Source: Hydractinia symbiolongicarpus
Lineage: Eukaryota > Cnidaria > Hydrozoa > Anthoathecata > Hydractiniidae
Assembly (NCBI RefSeq): GCF_029227915.1
Contig: NC_079887.1
Span: forward strand, 23,681,650-23,745,649
Reading direction: 5' to 3'
DNA length: 64,000 bases
This document shows, one piece after another, positions 38,354-51,018 of the stretch; within the stretch, counting starts at the first letter, position 1; each line of letters begins with the position of its first letter. The notes beneath the pieces are model-generated. The model saw nothing but the letters and a program-made list of their open reading frames with translations. It searched no databases and was not told the DNA's origin. A program made the translations under genes and the position numbers.

Positions 38354-39060
38354 TTGCCGAAAAAAGAAGGAAACGCCATTGTTAACAAACAAATGTTAAT
38401 TGATGAATCTATAGAGATCGCGCAAAATCTTTTCGTGTCACAATTTCTAATCAAAGGAGGATTCCAAGACACGGTTGTTGGAAAGACGCAAGTTTTGACA
38501 TGGCGAAACACAAACAAAAATTCATGCAATTGCTTCCTGGTTCTTTGCACTGGATATGCGCGGCAAATGTCAACAACAACAAAATTGACAAAAGCTATTG
38601 CCAAATATTTGATAGCTTTGCAAGTGGAAATGTTTCCGTAGATGTTGTAAATAAAATTGGTGCCTTTTTATATTGCCAATCAGAAGAACTAATAAAATTG
38701 GTGCCTTTTTAAATTGCCAATCAGAAGAACTCGTTATCAACGTTATGCCTGTTTAGCAGCAGAAAAACGGAGTTGACTACGGCCTGTTTTTTAACGCTTT
38801 TGCTACAGCATTAGCACTTGGTGAAAACCGATGCGAAAATATATATGATAATCATAGTCTAGATGCTGGTCAAACGACTCCCTTTCAAAGTATGCTACGC
38901 GCCAGAAAGAGAACTACGGCCGAAAAAAAAAACAAATATAGTAGAAATATATTGTGATTGCCGTATCTTGAAATGGTTTCACGATAGATGTGCCAAAATT
39001 TCGAATGTCCAATCTTTGTCAAAAAGGAAATGGTTTTGTAAAAATGTTCGTGCACTTTGA
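38354..39060 (+). pseudogene. Ulp1-like (C48) protease with PHD finger, broken
   Basis: The blocks are FLIKGGFQDTVVGKT, QLLPGSLHWICAANV (His position), YCQIFDSFASG (Asp position), then QQKNGVDYGLFFNAF, where the C48 pattern expects Q...D-C-G. The catalytic Cys is Tyr here. A C-terminal PHD-like block follows: YCDCRILKWFHDRCAKI ... KRKWFC. The reading frame shifts between parts, and a 41-bp tandem duplication lies inside. Ulp1 plus PHD is an architecture I associate with element-derived multicopy genes. This copy looks dead both by frame and by active site. Confidence 0.6.
38651..38731 (+). repeat. 41-bp tandem duplication inside Ulp1-like pseudogene
   Basis: ATAAAATTGGTGCCTTTTTA and the following ATTGCCAATCAGAAGAACT are repeated with period 41 and one base difference. 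The duplication disrupts the frame. Confidence 0.9.
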
Positions 39061-40315
39061 TTCAATTGAAAAAAAGTGACAGTAAACCGTATCATGAATC
39101 CAAAATTACTCGTCGATATTAAGGCCGGGTCTAAAAATTACACGTTTTTCAGCTTATGAAAAATTGGGAACTTTATGTTTAATTAACTCGACCATTTTAC
39201 GACGAAAAAATATAACTCGTTCATATTTTGGTCAGCAAAGCCTCCTCTTTTCAAAAATGATAACCTCGGTTTCAGATTCCTTCTCGTATGACCACAGGGA
39301 GCTCCAGAAGTAGGGGTACCAAAAATAGCATGTTTTCGAAAACCGCTGAAGTTTTGTCGAGTCACTGGGGAAAAAAACACATAAATTGGTAAGTTAACAT
39401 GACAATCTTACAAAATCGTACGTGACATAAGTCCTAACTTCAATATATAAAGCAGTAAAAATTGCCAATCTTTCCCATATTTTGTGCCAATTTTGGCAAC
39501 TTGTCATTCATTTTGTACAATTTATTGCTATTCGTTAATTTTTGCACTTATGCCTTGAACAAAACCCATTCTGCATTATCTAAGCTACACTTTCTACTAC
39601 ATTTTTACAACTGGCGTGCAATATTCAGCCAGCGGCAGAAGCATTTCAATGCACTACCTTTAAAAATCCCTGAACTTCGCCGCCATTGTTTGGTCCCTCA
39701 TTTTTAAGACCTAGCTAATGACAATCTCGTCCCCAGGGCCGGTTTACTTTTTTGACAATCTTGGAAGGAGCCCTGGGGAAGAGGTTGATCACGTAAATAA
39801 GCAAACTGCAACTTTGCAGAAGCCATCATAAAATGAAGTCTTTTGCCTCCTCCTCCTCTCTTCTCCTAGCTAGCTTTCTCTTTTCTCTTTCAATATGGTT
39901 AGCAATAATATTATAAGTTTAAATTTCTAATGCTTAGCTAGCCAGATATGTTTTGCAATTTGTATGCTTCCTTTTGTGTTTGTTTGCTTCCTAATGTGTT
40001 TTGGTAGCTATAGCTAGCTACACATAAAAAATGTTTGTGTCCTGTGTGTGATATATATTGTACAAATTTATAGAACTTTTTGAATGTTTACATTTTCCAC
40101 GATAGGCCCTGCTGGCTCTAACAACTGCGTGGCAGGCTGAAAGATGTGGGAGCTTGCTAGCTGAGCGAAAAGGTCTTTTTCAGTCCATTTCTTTCTACTA
40201 CAGAAACATTGTGTTGAGGCTTTAAACCAGTGTAGATGGATACCTTCTGATTGACATATATTCATATAAAGTCGTACCGATACCTTCATGCGAAGAAACA
40301 GACTACCTTATGTGT
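39061..40315. other. Intergenic, no supported gene
   Basis: No gene recognised. CTAGCTAG motifs are frequent at 39870-40030. Confidence 0.5.
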
Positions 40316-40672
40316 GTAGATAGATAGATAGATGTGCATATTTTACATGGCTAGCCTCACAAATATCGAGGGATATACCCTGTCTATTATTTCCAGCAGG
40401 GGCCATGGCTTAGATGGAGAGTCCTAGAGTATTTAATGCTCATTTAGAGCTACGCAGACCCAATTAGGGCCCGCGCTCTACTAGACAACTCCCGGCAACA
40501 TCCAACGGCCCACACAGTGTGCCATCTTCCCAATTTCCCTCACATGGCTTGGGTTAACCTGGGGCTATGGTAACATTCACTCGCCCATGTTGAATCGCCG
40601 TCAAGAGGAATCGAACCCCGGTCTCCCGCACAGAGTACGAGAGCTATAACCACTAATCTACGGCGCCATAAT
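40316..40672 (-). mobile_element. tRNA-derived SINE (minus strand)
   Basis: The minus strand has a tRNA-like head with an A-box-like TTAGTGGTTATAG and a perfect pol III B box GGTTCGATTCC (complement at 40607-40617). A ~250-bp body follows and the tail is a (GATA/ATCT)n repeat at 40317-40332. It matches the plus-strand copy near 54.5 kb but keeps ~21 bp that the other lacks. Confidence 0.85.
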
Positions 40673-40679
40673 TAATTTT

Positions 40680-41021
40680 AATTAATGCGGGATAAGTTCT
40701 TGCGGGATTAATTTTTGCTTGCTTAATTTTTGTGAATTTGGCTCCTTTTCGCAAAGTTAAGTCCCGCAAAAAAGATTTTGGGAAGTCGTCTATTCGCAAA
40801 AATAAATCCCGCAAAAATATATGTGAACTGGCATTCACAAAAATAAGTATCGCAAAATGGCATTTTTTTATACATTAATTAACTTTAATAACATTTTTGA
40901 AATTCTAGATGATTTGTGAGATTTAGAATTATTAAAATACAGTGCAAAAAACAAATGTTACCCTTTGATCGTTGTTTAGCATACTCTTGAAACCTCCGAT
41001 TCGAAAAAAAATTATTGCATT

Positions 41022-41063
<42 letters not shown>

Positions 41064-41203
41064 GTTATAAACATTCGCAAAATTAAATCCCGCAATTTCC
41101 TTGCTGAGAGCCCAATTCATAAAAATAAATCCCGTAAAACTTATTTTTTTTTGGACGTTCAATCGCAAAAATTAATATCGCAAAAATTTGTTCCGCATTA
41201 ATT
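40680..41203. mobile_element. MITE-like element with GCGGGATTAATTTTTGC inverted ends
   Basis: The left end AATTAATGCGG...TTGCGGGATTAATTTTTGC is mirrored at the right end with mismatches (~39 bp). Internal short modules of the type CGCAAAAATAAATCCCGC recur several times in both orientations, and a (TA)n lies at 41029-41060. There is no coding capacity. It could be a non-autonomous DNA transposon or a foldback element. Confidence 0.65.
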
Positions 41204-41335
41204 TATAATTTATACGCTTTAAGGTAAAAAGGACCTCGCCTACCTAGTGCCTGGATCTTTTTGCCTGCCACGCAAAAGGGCAGCATCGATATTTTCGAAA
41301 ATCGAGCAATGTGATTGGTTAGAACTTACGTCATA

Positions 41336-41363
41336 GCGGGCAATATTCCACGGTATTGCCCGC
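41336..41363. repeat. GCGGGCAATA inverted repeat
   Basis: Ten-base perfect arms GCGGGCAATA and TATTGCCCGC around an 8-base centre. The same GGGCAATA core occurs in the foldback element 300 bp downstream. Confidence 0.8.
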
Positions 41364-41648
41364 TACCATAGCAACAGTGTTTATAGTTTAAATACGGTAG
41401 CATTAAATTTAAATAAACACGGAAAAAAGTAAACAAAACATGAAACAGAAGTGAAACTTACTTTTATCTTTTAGTTTGTAGCTACGATAAAATCCTGTAA
41501 TGTTTACACGATATTCGATTTAAAAAAATATATTTTTAGTTCGAATGTACGTTCCATGGGAATAGTGTCTATAAAGACATGGTTTCTACATCCTGCTTAT
41601 AATGTTATATTTTTTGTTGTAAAATGCAGTAACCGGATAATAATCCAT

Positions 41649-41776
41649 ATAATAACTGTTTATTTCGGGCAATACCTTAGAATATTGACCCCTGTCACGT
41701 ATTGCCCTCGCAAGCTCTGGCAATACTTTGACGTTGGTCAATATTCTCCGGTATTGCCCTCATAAACAGTTATTAT
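41649..41776. repeat. Foldback element with ~41-bp arms
   Basis: Arms at 41649-41690 and 41736-41776 are inverted copies (ATAATAACTGTTTAT, GGGCAATACC, AGAATATTGACC) with few mismatches and a ~45-bp spacer. No coding capacity. Confidence 0.85.
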
Positions 41777-43098
41777 AGGGTTAATATTTCCAATACATTA
41801 AACAGCACCATTTTAATTTTTAAGTGGATAGAAATATAACCTAATATATATATACTTAACCGTTTACTTTTCATCTTCTTTTTTCTGCTTGCTCTCTCTC
41901 TCTTTTTTGTTTGCTCTCAAATGTGTAGTTTAAGGAAAGGCATTTTTTAAACAAGGACAAACTTTCGCAATCTTTTATTTTGCATTTTACGTTAATTCCA
42001 GCTCTTTTTTAATTTTCCCTGTAAATTTAATACAAATTCACTTTAGACAAAGGATATAAGCAAAAATAGGTTATATACTATAATTCCTGCACAATATCTA
42101 AACTGAACTAATTCACAAAAGGAAATTTGTGCAAGTTTTGTAAAGTTTCACAATTGGGTGAAAATTTGTTACGTAAACAGGCCATTTATATATATACATG
42201 TTTCACTTTGATCGAGTTGTTGATTCTATTTTGTATTTGAACAAATTATTTGTGGAGGAAATTTTTGTGGTACTTATTTTTGCATATAAGTGGTCTCAAA
42301 ATTCTTTATTTTAGCGGATGACTACATTTTCCCATGAAATTTGCAGAATTAATTTTGCCTAAGCTTTCAGAAATAGGTATTTTCAAATAAGCAACAAATA
42401 ACTCAATGGGAAGTTTTAATTTCTATTCTCATATCAACTTCTTTTCTACACCTAGCCCTCCTTACCCATCATTAAACAAATATAACTATCATTATCATGT
42501 TAGGTTTTATTGTTTATTTACTAAACGAAGTGTGATTTTATTGTTCATTTACTGAAAGAAGTGTGTTTTGACAGCTGCTAATTTATCATGCAGAACAGGT
42601 GCAAGCCTGTCACTTCTGTGGGCAATAAATTCCATACATTTACTATTTTTCTTACAGTTATAATCTCATCTATTTTTTCAAACCGTTTATATATTAATCT
42701 CCGGGGGTGAGAGTAAAATCTTAAAATATGGGTCCTATTATCCCGTGGACTATATCTAAGTACATATATACTTGTTGGAAGCCCTTAACCTGATGTTGGC
42801 TATTTGCTTAAAATAAAAAAAACACAAATGTTATTGTGTTGCTATGGTTCCGGCGTCAATAATGAAAAAAAGGACGATACAAAGTAGCATCCAACCAATT
42901 AGGTTTGGAAAAGACAATTGCGCAGTCCCCTAATTTTCTTACGGGCCAATTGCGCCCATTCTCCAATTTTACCGCCAAAATCGAATCGAAAGCGCGCGAC
43001 AAAATTTTTGAAGAGAAATCATTCATTCGTATCTGCGAACAGCACCAAACTCGGTACCAGTTCAGCATTTGCAGTGTTTTATTTTAAATTGGTACAAT
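41777..43098. other. Intergenic, no supported gene
   Basis: AT-rich with no supported feature. The short frames just before 43099 may include the 5' UTR of the following gene. Confidence 0.45.
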
Positions 43099-46000
43099 AT
43101 GGCATCATCTATTCTCGATCCAATAACTTGTGGTTTAATAAAAATTGGAGTATATCAAATTTTGACGGAGAGGCATGGTCTCAAGAAGTGCGATGGTGAA
43201 ACAAAAAAGGTTTTTACGGGACGGGTGTTGAAACATCAATTTAACAAGTTACTTGAAGTTCATTCTGATTTAAGAAGTATAAATTATGATACATTTAGAA
43301 GGTAAAAATCATATATTTAAAAAAATTTATATCCATCTTTTCATAAATCAAAAGTGGGGATGACTATTTTCCCAGGCTGCTGAATATCGTTTTTTTTCTT
43401 TCTAAGGTGCTTCCCTAAAATTATTGACAACATCCGTGCATTAGCAAAGACAGACCACCAATCAAAAAATAAACTCGTTGAATGTTTCGGGAATGAAAAA
43501 TGGAAGAGATTGTCGACAGGCAAGAAGATAATACACCAGTTTGGAAATTGTCCTGGATGCCAAAACAATGCGATATGGAAAGAGAACTTGGGTTTGTTTC
43601 CCGTACGCAAACTTAGCTTGAAAAAAAAGCTGACATAGCAGGATTGTACAAAGAAAGAAATTTGAAGGTACGTTAATTAAAAATACCAGATGACCTCCTG
43701 TATTCCACTGATCTTTAATAACAAACTCGTTCCCAGCTTTATGTCTATTTTCATTCGGCATAATCAAAATGAGAAAAAGAGAAGTTGCGTTCATAATAAT
43801 CAATAAAGCCGGAAATCAGAGTTACAAGTTACGAACAGAAGTCCGAAAGTAAAAATATACGTTTGGTGTTCATTTTGGATACGCATGTAAAAAATTACGG
43901 GACATCTTTCATTCTTATAAAATTGTTCTATGAAATGGCTAAGTTGTATCAATTAATCTTAAAAATATTTTTAGGCGCAGACCAAGGCAACTCTTCAAAA
44001 ATTAGACGATGAATTCAAAGCAAATCATAATCTTTCCTTCACGTCACACTTTAAGACAATGGTGATAAAGAATGAGAAGAAAGAGAAGAACGAGCTGGTC
44101 AATGCTGTAAAAAATAAGAGCTGTAAGTGCAACAGCTGCAATTCAATCACCAAATGATAACTTACACTTATACTAAAATGCATGTTATTTAATGATCACA
44201 GCTTGTCATCTGTTTTGAACTTATTTCTAGGATATGAAAAGACCACATTCACATACTGGTGATCTCCAGCAGTACACATGGGAGCAACAAGATTGTATAA
44301 CTGAAATTAACAAATATCCAGATGAATTTAAAATAAATTTCACTGATTTGGCAAGACGGTACAATTTGAAAAGCAAAAATGGTATGTTAAGAACATTTTA
44401 GTGTTCTTTTAAAAAAACGTGTACTTAGGCTTAAATGATTATATATTTTTCAGGTATTACACCTGCCAATGCTGGGCAGATAATGAAAGAACTGCTGACG
44501 TTATGTGGTTGCAACATTAACAGATTCCGCTGCTGTGTTACTGCTAATGATATTAATGATAGTTTCACAAGAATTAGAAGAAAAAAACGAAGGTATATCT
44601 ACTTACTAATTGTTTTCTTTTTAACCAAACCTCGTCCCAACTTTGCTAATATTTATTACAACATTCTCTTCAGGTTGAACGTTCCAAACTTCAAAGATCT
44701 GTCGATACCCGTAGAAGTTACGAATCAACAAGTAACTGAAAAATTAACTTCGAAACAATAAAGTTGTTGAAGAAACTGTAGAAATCTTGGGTAGAAAAAT
44801 GGAACTGTCAGATATCAGACGTGACATGCTAAGAAAGCATAGGCAATATATGAGGCTTCACACTGATGAACAATTGTACGGAATGGAAATAGAAGAACTA
44901 ATTAATTTTCTAAAAAGTGTAAATGAGTTTGACATGAAGACATTATTAAAAAGGTTCAGGAGATAGAAAGAACAAGGCACTTGATGTGTTGGCATGATGG
45001 TTTATCTCTTGCCAGTCATAGTCACCTTCTAATGTTAGTTTCATGCATGTATGACCCAGCAGTGTTTTATACAGATGAGGAATACATGAAAAAGACTAAC
45101 GAAAAGGTCAACATTCAAGCTACAGTAGAGAAGCCAGAGTTTTACCTGTTAGCTAGATGTCCTTCTAATGTCTAGCAGCTGCTATACAGTAGTGATCGAC
45201 TGGAAGATATTTTGAAGATAACATCACCAGTTGAAAAAAAATTCAACATCACTGATGTTATGAGAATTTTCAAGGGTGATAGTCCAGCAGGGCAACAAAA
45301 GGGCGGAAATTTTTACATATACAATAAACTTCCACACCACATTGAAAAAAAAAAAGCAAGAGCTAATTAAAATTATTGATAGTTCGTTCAACAACAAAGA
45401 GGCTAAAAATTCTAGTGACTATAGAAGAAGCTTATTGATAGCCACAAATTGGGCTATAAAAAATTTGGAAGATACTTTTGCTGTGAAAATGTTGACAACT
45501 CTATGTGAAATACAGGAAATTTTATACCTTCCTGATAAAGAACGAAGCACTCCAGTCATATTGAGATTGATTAATGCAACACATATTCACTCAATGCTGA
45601 CTAAAATCTATATAAAGGGTAGCTTGAAGTCATTGACATCACGGAAATTCTTCGGTGTTTACTACCACTCCTTAATGCGTCATTCCTGTACTCAATTACG
45701 ATTGATCTCTGGGCGTACAGCTAATACTGAGAAGGAGGAAGCCATGTTCAATCCATTGAAAACCTTCACTAAGTTAACATCTAAAAATCATGGTGATAAC
45801 ATTATAGCCAATGCGATAATTCGATTGCAAGCAGCAGAAAAGTTAAATGAGGGTATTGAGCTGGAAGAAAGAGAAGAAAAAGAATTCAAGGAATTTTACA
45901 AACCAATTAGTAATGCAATGACAGGTATTAATTTTCATTCAGTGCCTTGGAAAACATTTTGCAAAAATGTAACCTATATAATTCATATCTTATAATAATA

Positions 46001-47438
46001 CGGAGCTTCTGTCTGTCTGTCCGTGACTTTTACAAAGACGACTATATTCCTTACAATTTTCTTTAACAAATTCTATAAAACATCGCTTATAATTTTGTTC
46101 TGTGATTTACCAAACTTTGACGTTAAAACAATTTTAACGCTTCTTTTTCATTTTTATCCTGTCTCCTCAGTGGATTTTTCCACGGGCCTTATCGACTAGT
46201 ATCTATAATCTATAATTAAACAAATATTGGACAAATTTGATGTAAAAATTAGGAAATTTAGTTATTCTTAAGGACAAATTAAGATTTTCTTGCTAATATT
46301 GAATTAAAATTTATGTACCTATTGTCATTTTTTAGGCACACTGATCCCATTTGACTGGATAAAAGAATACCCAAGAAATCACGAAACATATCTTAAACGT
46401 ATCGCTGACTTCATTTTGGGCAGTCACAATTCGTGGGAAGAAACACCAACAGGTATTTTCATAAAAAATGAAGAAAAATTACCATTAGACAGCACATTGA
46501 AGTTGCATCATTTCCGATCGTGGACATTGAATCAGGAAGAGGATTACCTGAAAAAGTAATGTATATATCTTAAAATACACCTTAATTACCACATATATCT
46601 AAGGGTAAATTATATCTTTGTCTACCTAGTTACAAAAAGTTTTACAGTTCACAAATTTAAATTTCAAATTTACAATATTTTGTAATTTTAATTTTTGTCC
46701 AGGTTATGGGTTGATTGCTTAAAAAATACTGAAATTATCCCAGCCTACAAAGTAACTAAAGAAAACACCACGGTATTCTTGAATAATTTAAAACATTTCG
46801 AATACAGTATGAATGAAAAGAAGGAATTCATGTCAACCAGTATCTCAGTATCACCTGTTACCAATTTCGAGGCACCTACTACACCATTGTTTCCACCCGT
46901 TGTACCTTCGACACCATGTTCGAAAAAGTTTGCACCTGTAACATCGACACCTATTTCAAATAAAGCTATTTTTCCTACTATACTCCCACATTTCGCTCCC
47001 AATAATACAGTAGATAAGGGTGATTTCGCTCCCAATAATACAGTAGATAAGGGTGATTCTTTATTTAAAATTAAAAGAAAACCAATGAATGTTCCTCAAA
47101 CTGAGAAAGAGATTGGTAACACAGCAAGAATGCTAAAATCAATACTTGGTGATATAGCTCTTGTTTACGAGTATGATCGATTGCGCAAACGTATGAAGTC
47201 TGGAAAAACAAAAGAATTGACAGAAAACTATAAATTGTGTGTGGCAGAAGTTGAAGTTAAAGTGAAAATTGCAGAAAGAACAAAAATGGAAGAATTAAAA
47301 GATCTAGAATTTACCGCTTTGCAAGATACCAAACACAGTGTAAAATTAGTCCCGGAAAAAGACGAAGACACAAAAAAATACAAAGAAACAATAAAGGTCT
47401 TACGTTATTGTAAAGCTTTAAAAAAAGAACTTTTTTGA
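43099..47438 (+). pseudogene. Spliced multicopy gene of unknown function, broken copy
   Basis: Several exons with recognisable splice sites form one protein. Exon 1 is 43099-43302 (MASSILDPITCGLIKIG), then 43407-~43672 (FGNCPGCQNNAIWKENLG), ~43978-44112, ~44231-44381 (FTDLARRYNLKSKNG), 44454-44592 and 44674-45968. The 44674-45968 exon carries LRKHRQYMRLHTDE, YDPAVFYTDEEY, GDSPAGQQKGGNFY and LTSRKFFGVYYHSL. Exons 46336-46555 (FDWIKEYPRNH) and 46703-47438 (C-terminal, Lys/Glu-rich) follow. The last junction keeps phase exactly. Breaks include an A-run frameshift near 43630, frameshifts near 44760 and 44955, and an in-frame TAG at 45173-45175. I associate this protein with a multicopy, element-like cnidarian family, but no enzymatic domain can be named. 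Confidence 0.6.
47017..47060 (+). repeat. 33-bp coding duplication
   Basis: In the last exon an 11-residue unit, FAPNNTVDKGD, is present twice in tandem. Confidence 0.85.
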
Positions 47439-48516
<1,078 letters not shown>

Positions 48517-48532
48517 AAAACACATTGCTATG

Positions 48533-49235
48533 TGGCTTACAGAGTTAGTCAATATATAATTTTTTAGTGTACGAAAGGCAAAAATTTTATAATTTTTTTA
48601 ACATTAGCTACCTTTGGTAAGCAGTTTTAGTTAGTATAGCTAGAGATTTTGGTTTTGGTAGAGTATGATTTAGAAAAAACAAGAAAAAACAAGAATATTT
48701 TTGTGAAAAGAGTTCGAATAACAACAAAAATTCTTAGATAAACTCTTCTATTTTTAACCAATCTTGGTGGGGCAGGAGTGGAGTATAGCTAGCTAGAGCG
48801 GCTAGAAATCTCCAAAAGTTTATTATATTATGAATATGATTTTGTTCCTGACAATATAGCACAGTATTGGAGTGAAAAAAAACTTACACTTGTTAGCCTT
48901 CTTTCTTCTAACAATTCTTTCTCCAACCAAACTTGACACAAATCAGGACAAGTAAAGAACCCAAATGAAATCAATGTAATAATGGTGGCGTGCCACGCTA
49001 CTTTGTAATAATTTAAATCTGCGGACCAGATAGCGCGTTAGAATATTACTCGCCAAAGCCGTAAATAAAATTAAGCGAGTTAAAATAACGAGGAGCCGCA
49101 AGAACGCGCCTTAACGTCGACGAGTAAGCTCAAGAAGTGCATTTAAACAACAAAAAGATCCTTTCTTACTAAAGCACTCTCATCAAAACAACCAAAAGAA
49201 GTTTGGAATACCATTCATAAAATTTTATACCAGCA
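48533..49235. other. Intergenic, no supported gene
   Basis: No coding block or repeat recognised. Confidence 0.5.
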
Positions 49236-49700
49236 GAAGAAGAAAATAATTTACAAAGAGGTGGCAATCCACCGCAATGATGAACTCAACCTGTTAGGTC
49301 TTTGGAAAAAAGCTAGAGGTTGTACTCCTCTAGAGAAAATGACTCTAAAAGCACAATTCTTCCTTTTTACAAAGAATTAATTAAAAAAAAAAATATAAAA
49401 AAAATAAAAATGACACAACACATTGAAAAAGTTGAACAGTACTTTAATCAAGGGCAGGTAGGTTTCGACCCATATTTCTGAACCTAAGTACCTTGGATGT
49501 CTAGTTGGGTCACCTCGAAGAGGTCCGAGGACGGTCATCAGTAGAAACTAGACATCCCTATCTTCCTAAAGTAAACTTTGACCACTTTCTGTTCAACTTT
49601 GCTATTCTTTGTTTTTAACTCAGGTAATAAGTGGAGGCGTTACTCTCGAAAGATAAGATCATGTGTGATCAAATAACCCCCGCCCCCTGCTAATATTTTG
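49236..49700 (-). repeat. Dispersed repeat, copy 1 (LINE-tail-like)
   Basis: It shares ~430 bp with copy 3 (52916-53350), and its left ~210 bp with copy 2 (50305-50520). Near 49620-49700 the minus strand carries a GCAGGGGG...TCTTATCTTTCG...TAACG..TCCACTTATTACC module. This matches the tandem modules in the 3' UTR of the USP-LINE at 61.5-61.73 kb, so the repeat is probably a LINE 3' end or a SINE that borrowed it. Confidence 0.75.
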
Positions 49701-50049
49701 TTTTAAGATCCCTATGCTCCATCTTTATTGCACAGTGAGTAACTACTGTTTCTTACCATAAGGCGTAAATTTATTTTGGTATTTTACATAATTGAATTGT
49801 TTGTTTATATATAAAAGGGTAGTGTAGCAGATATTATTCTACCCTGAAACGAAAAAAAAGGAGGAAGATAATGATAGAAAAAGTTAATTAGAAGTAAAAG
49901 AAGGTGCTCAACTTGTCAGCACCGGGTATGCTGTTAAATTTGAAAAAAATTATGCTATACTAATTCGGCTATGTTTTTTAAACCATACTTAGCTTTTATT
50001 AAAATTACTTTTCATTGTCAATTATTTTTCTTTTAATACTTTCATTTTA

Positions 50050-50300
50050 GTTATACCGCCAACGACCAAAATACGTTCCAAAAGATAAAGCTGACATCTG
50101 GATGTTTTGTTATGCTGAAATAATGAGTGACAAACATTCAGATAATGAAGCAGAAGGATATGTACATCAACCAAAGTTCAGAAGTGAAGAAGTCACTGAA
50201 CTGCTTCACTTAATTGATAGCAAACGCTTGGGTAAAGATGAATTGGATGCAAGAATACCTGGAAGTTACTCAGATCGGGATATAAGGGTAAAGGTTGGCC
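50050..50300 (+). pseudogene. Isolated exon-like block, unknown
   Basis: After a pyrimidine-rich acceptor (TTTTAG near 50050) the plus strand reads LYRQRPKYVPKDKADIWMFC, then SDKHSDNEAEGYVHQPKFRS and EEVTELLHLIDSKRLG before running into the dispersed repeat. It looks like the last exon of a multicopy gene, with an acidic/Ser stretch and a helical segment. No domain is recognised and the upstream exons are not apparent. Confidence 0.4.
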
Positions 50301-50304
50301 AAGA

Positions 50305-50520
50305 AAGAAAAAAATTTACAAAGAGGTGGCAAGCCACCGCAATGATGAACTCAACCTGTTAGGTCTTTGGAAATAAGCTAGAGGTTGCACTCCTCTAGAG
50401 AAAATGCCTCTAAAAAGCACAATTCTCCCTTTTTACAAGGAATTAAAAATATATAAAAAAATAAAAAGGACACAACACATTTAAAAAGATGAACAGAATT
50501 TTAACCAAGGGCAGGTAGGT
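50305..50520 (-). repeat. Dispersed repeat, copy 2 (tail half only)
   Basis: This is the 3' half of the repeat family, ending with CCACCTCTTTGTAAA in minus orientation. It follows directly on the end of the USP fragment at 50521-51018, so here the repeat tail serves as the 3' UTR of a USP-coding element. Confidence 0.8.
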
Positions 50521-51018
50521 TTACTGCTCTATCGTTGCAATGTATCTACCTGTGTACCATTTGGTCGAAGGCTATGGTTGTGTAGTGACCATTATTTAAG
50601 TTGCCGCAATGGTTGATAATAGCCCTTAATTGAAAATTTTTACGAAATTTCACTTCTCCATCTACGGTAAAAGGTATGGAAAGGGTACCAGGGTAAGTAG
50701 TAATACGAGGGGCAATTTTTTACACAAGGCCGTTGGCACTGGCAAAACGTTTCAGCTGTAAAATGAGATAGGAACCGCACGACACTACCTCTTTTCAACT
50801 AGAGCAGTTTGATGAGCGTTGCAAACATGGCAGAAGTAGGCATTGGAGTCTGACAACTCCTCGCTTTCAAAGAAATTATCTAAGGAAGATTGTAACGTAG
50901 GGTGCAGAGAAAGTTGGATGCATGGTGATATAACTTCTGAGGAGCTGGTAATATGACACGAATTGCAAGTGGTTGATGTCTTGATAGGCAATAAAAGCAA
51001 ATAAAACTGAAACAGCAT
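50521..51018 (-). pseudogene. Third, independent USP fragment (C-terminal half)
   Basis: On the minus strand: TTCNSCHITSSSEV, then SLDNFFESEELSDSNAYFC and CHVCNAHQTALVEK (zinc ribbon CNSC and CHVC). After a frame change come SYLILQLKRFASANGLV and RAIINHCGNLNNGHYTTIAF (His box with GHY), with CND near the end. The order and spacing are those of a USP C-terminal half. One frameshift and two in-frame stops make it dead. Sequence differs strongly from both the array USP and the 60.8-kb USP, so it is a third lineage. No RT is seen upstream. A 5' truncation would explain that. Confidence 0.75.

Noticed and set aside
44863-44890. CTGATGA motif as another hammerhead ribozyme
   Set aside because: No GAAA at the correct place and no helix II. 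It is coding sequence of the broken multicopy gene.
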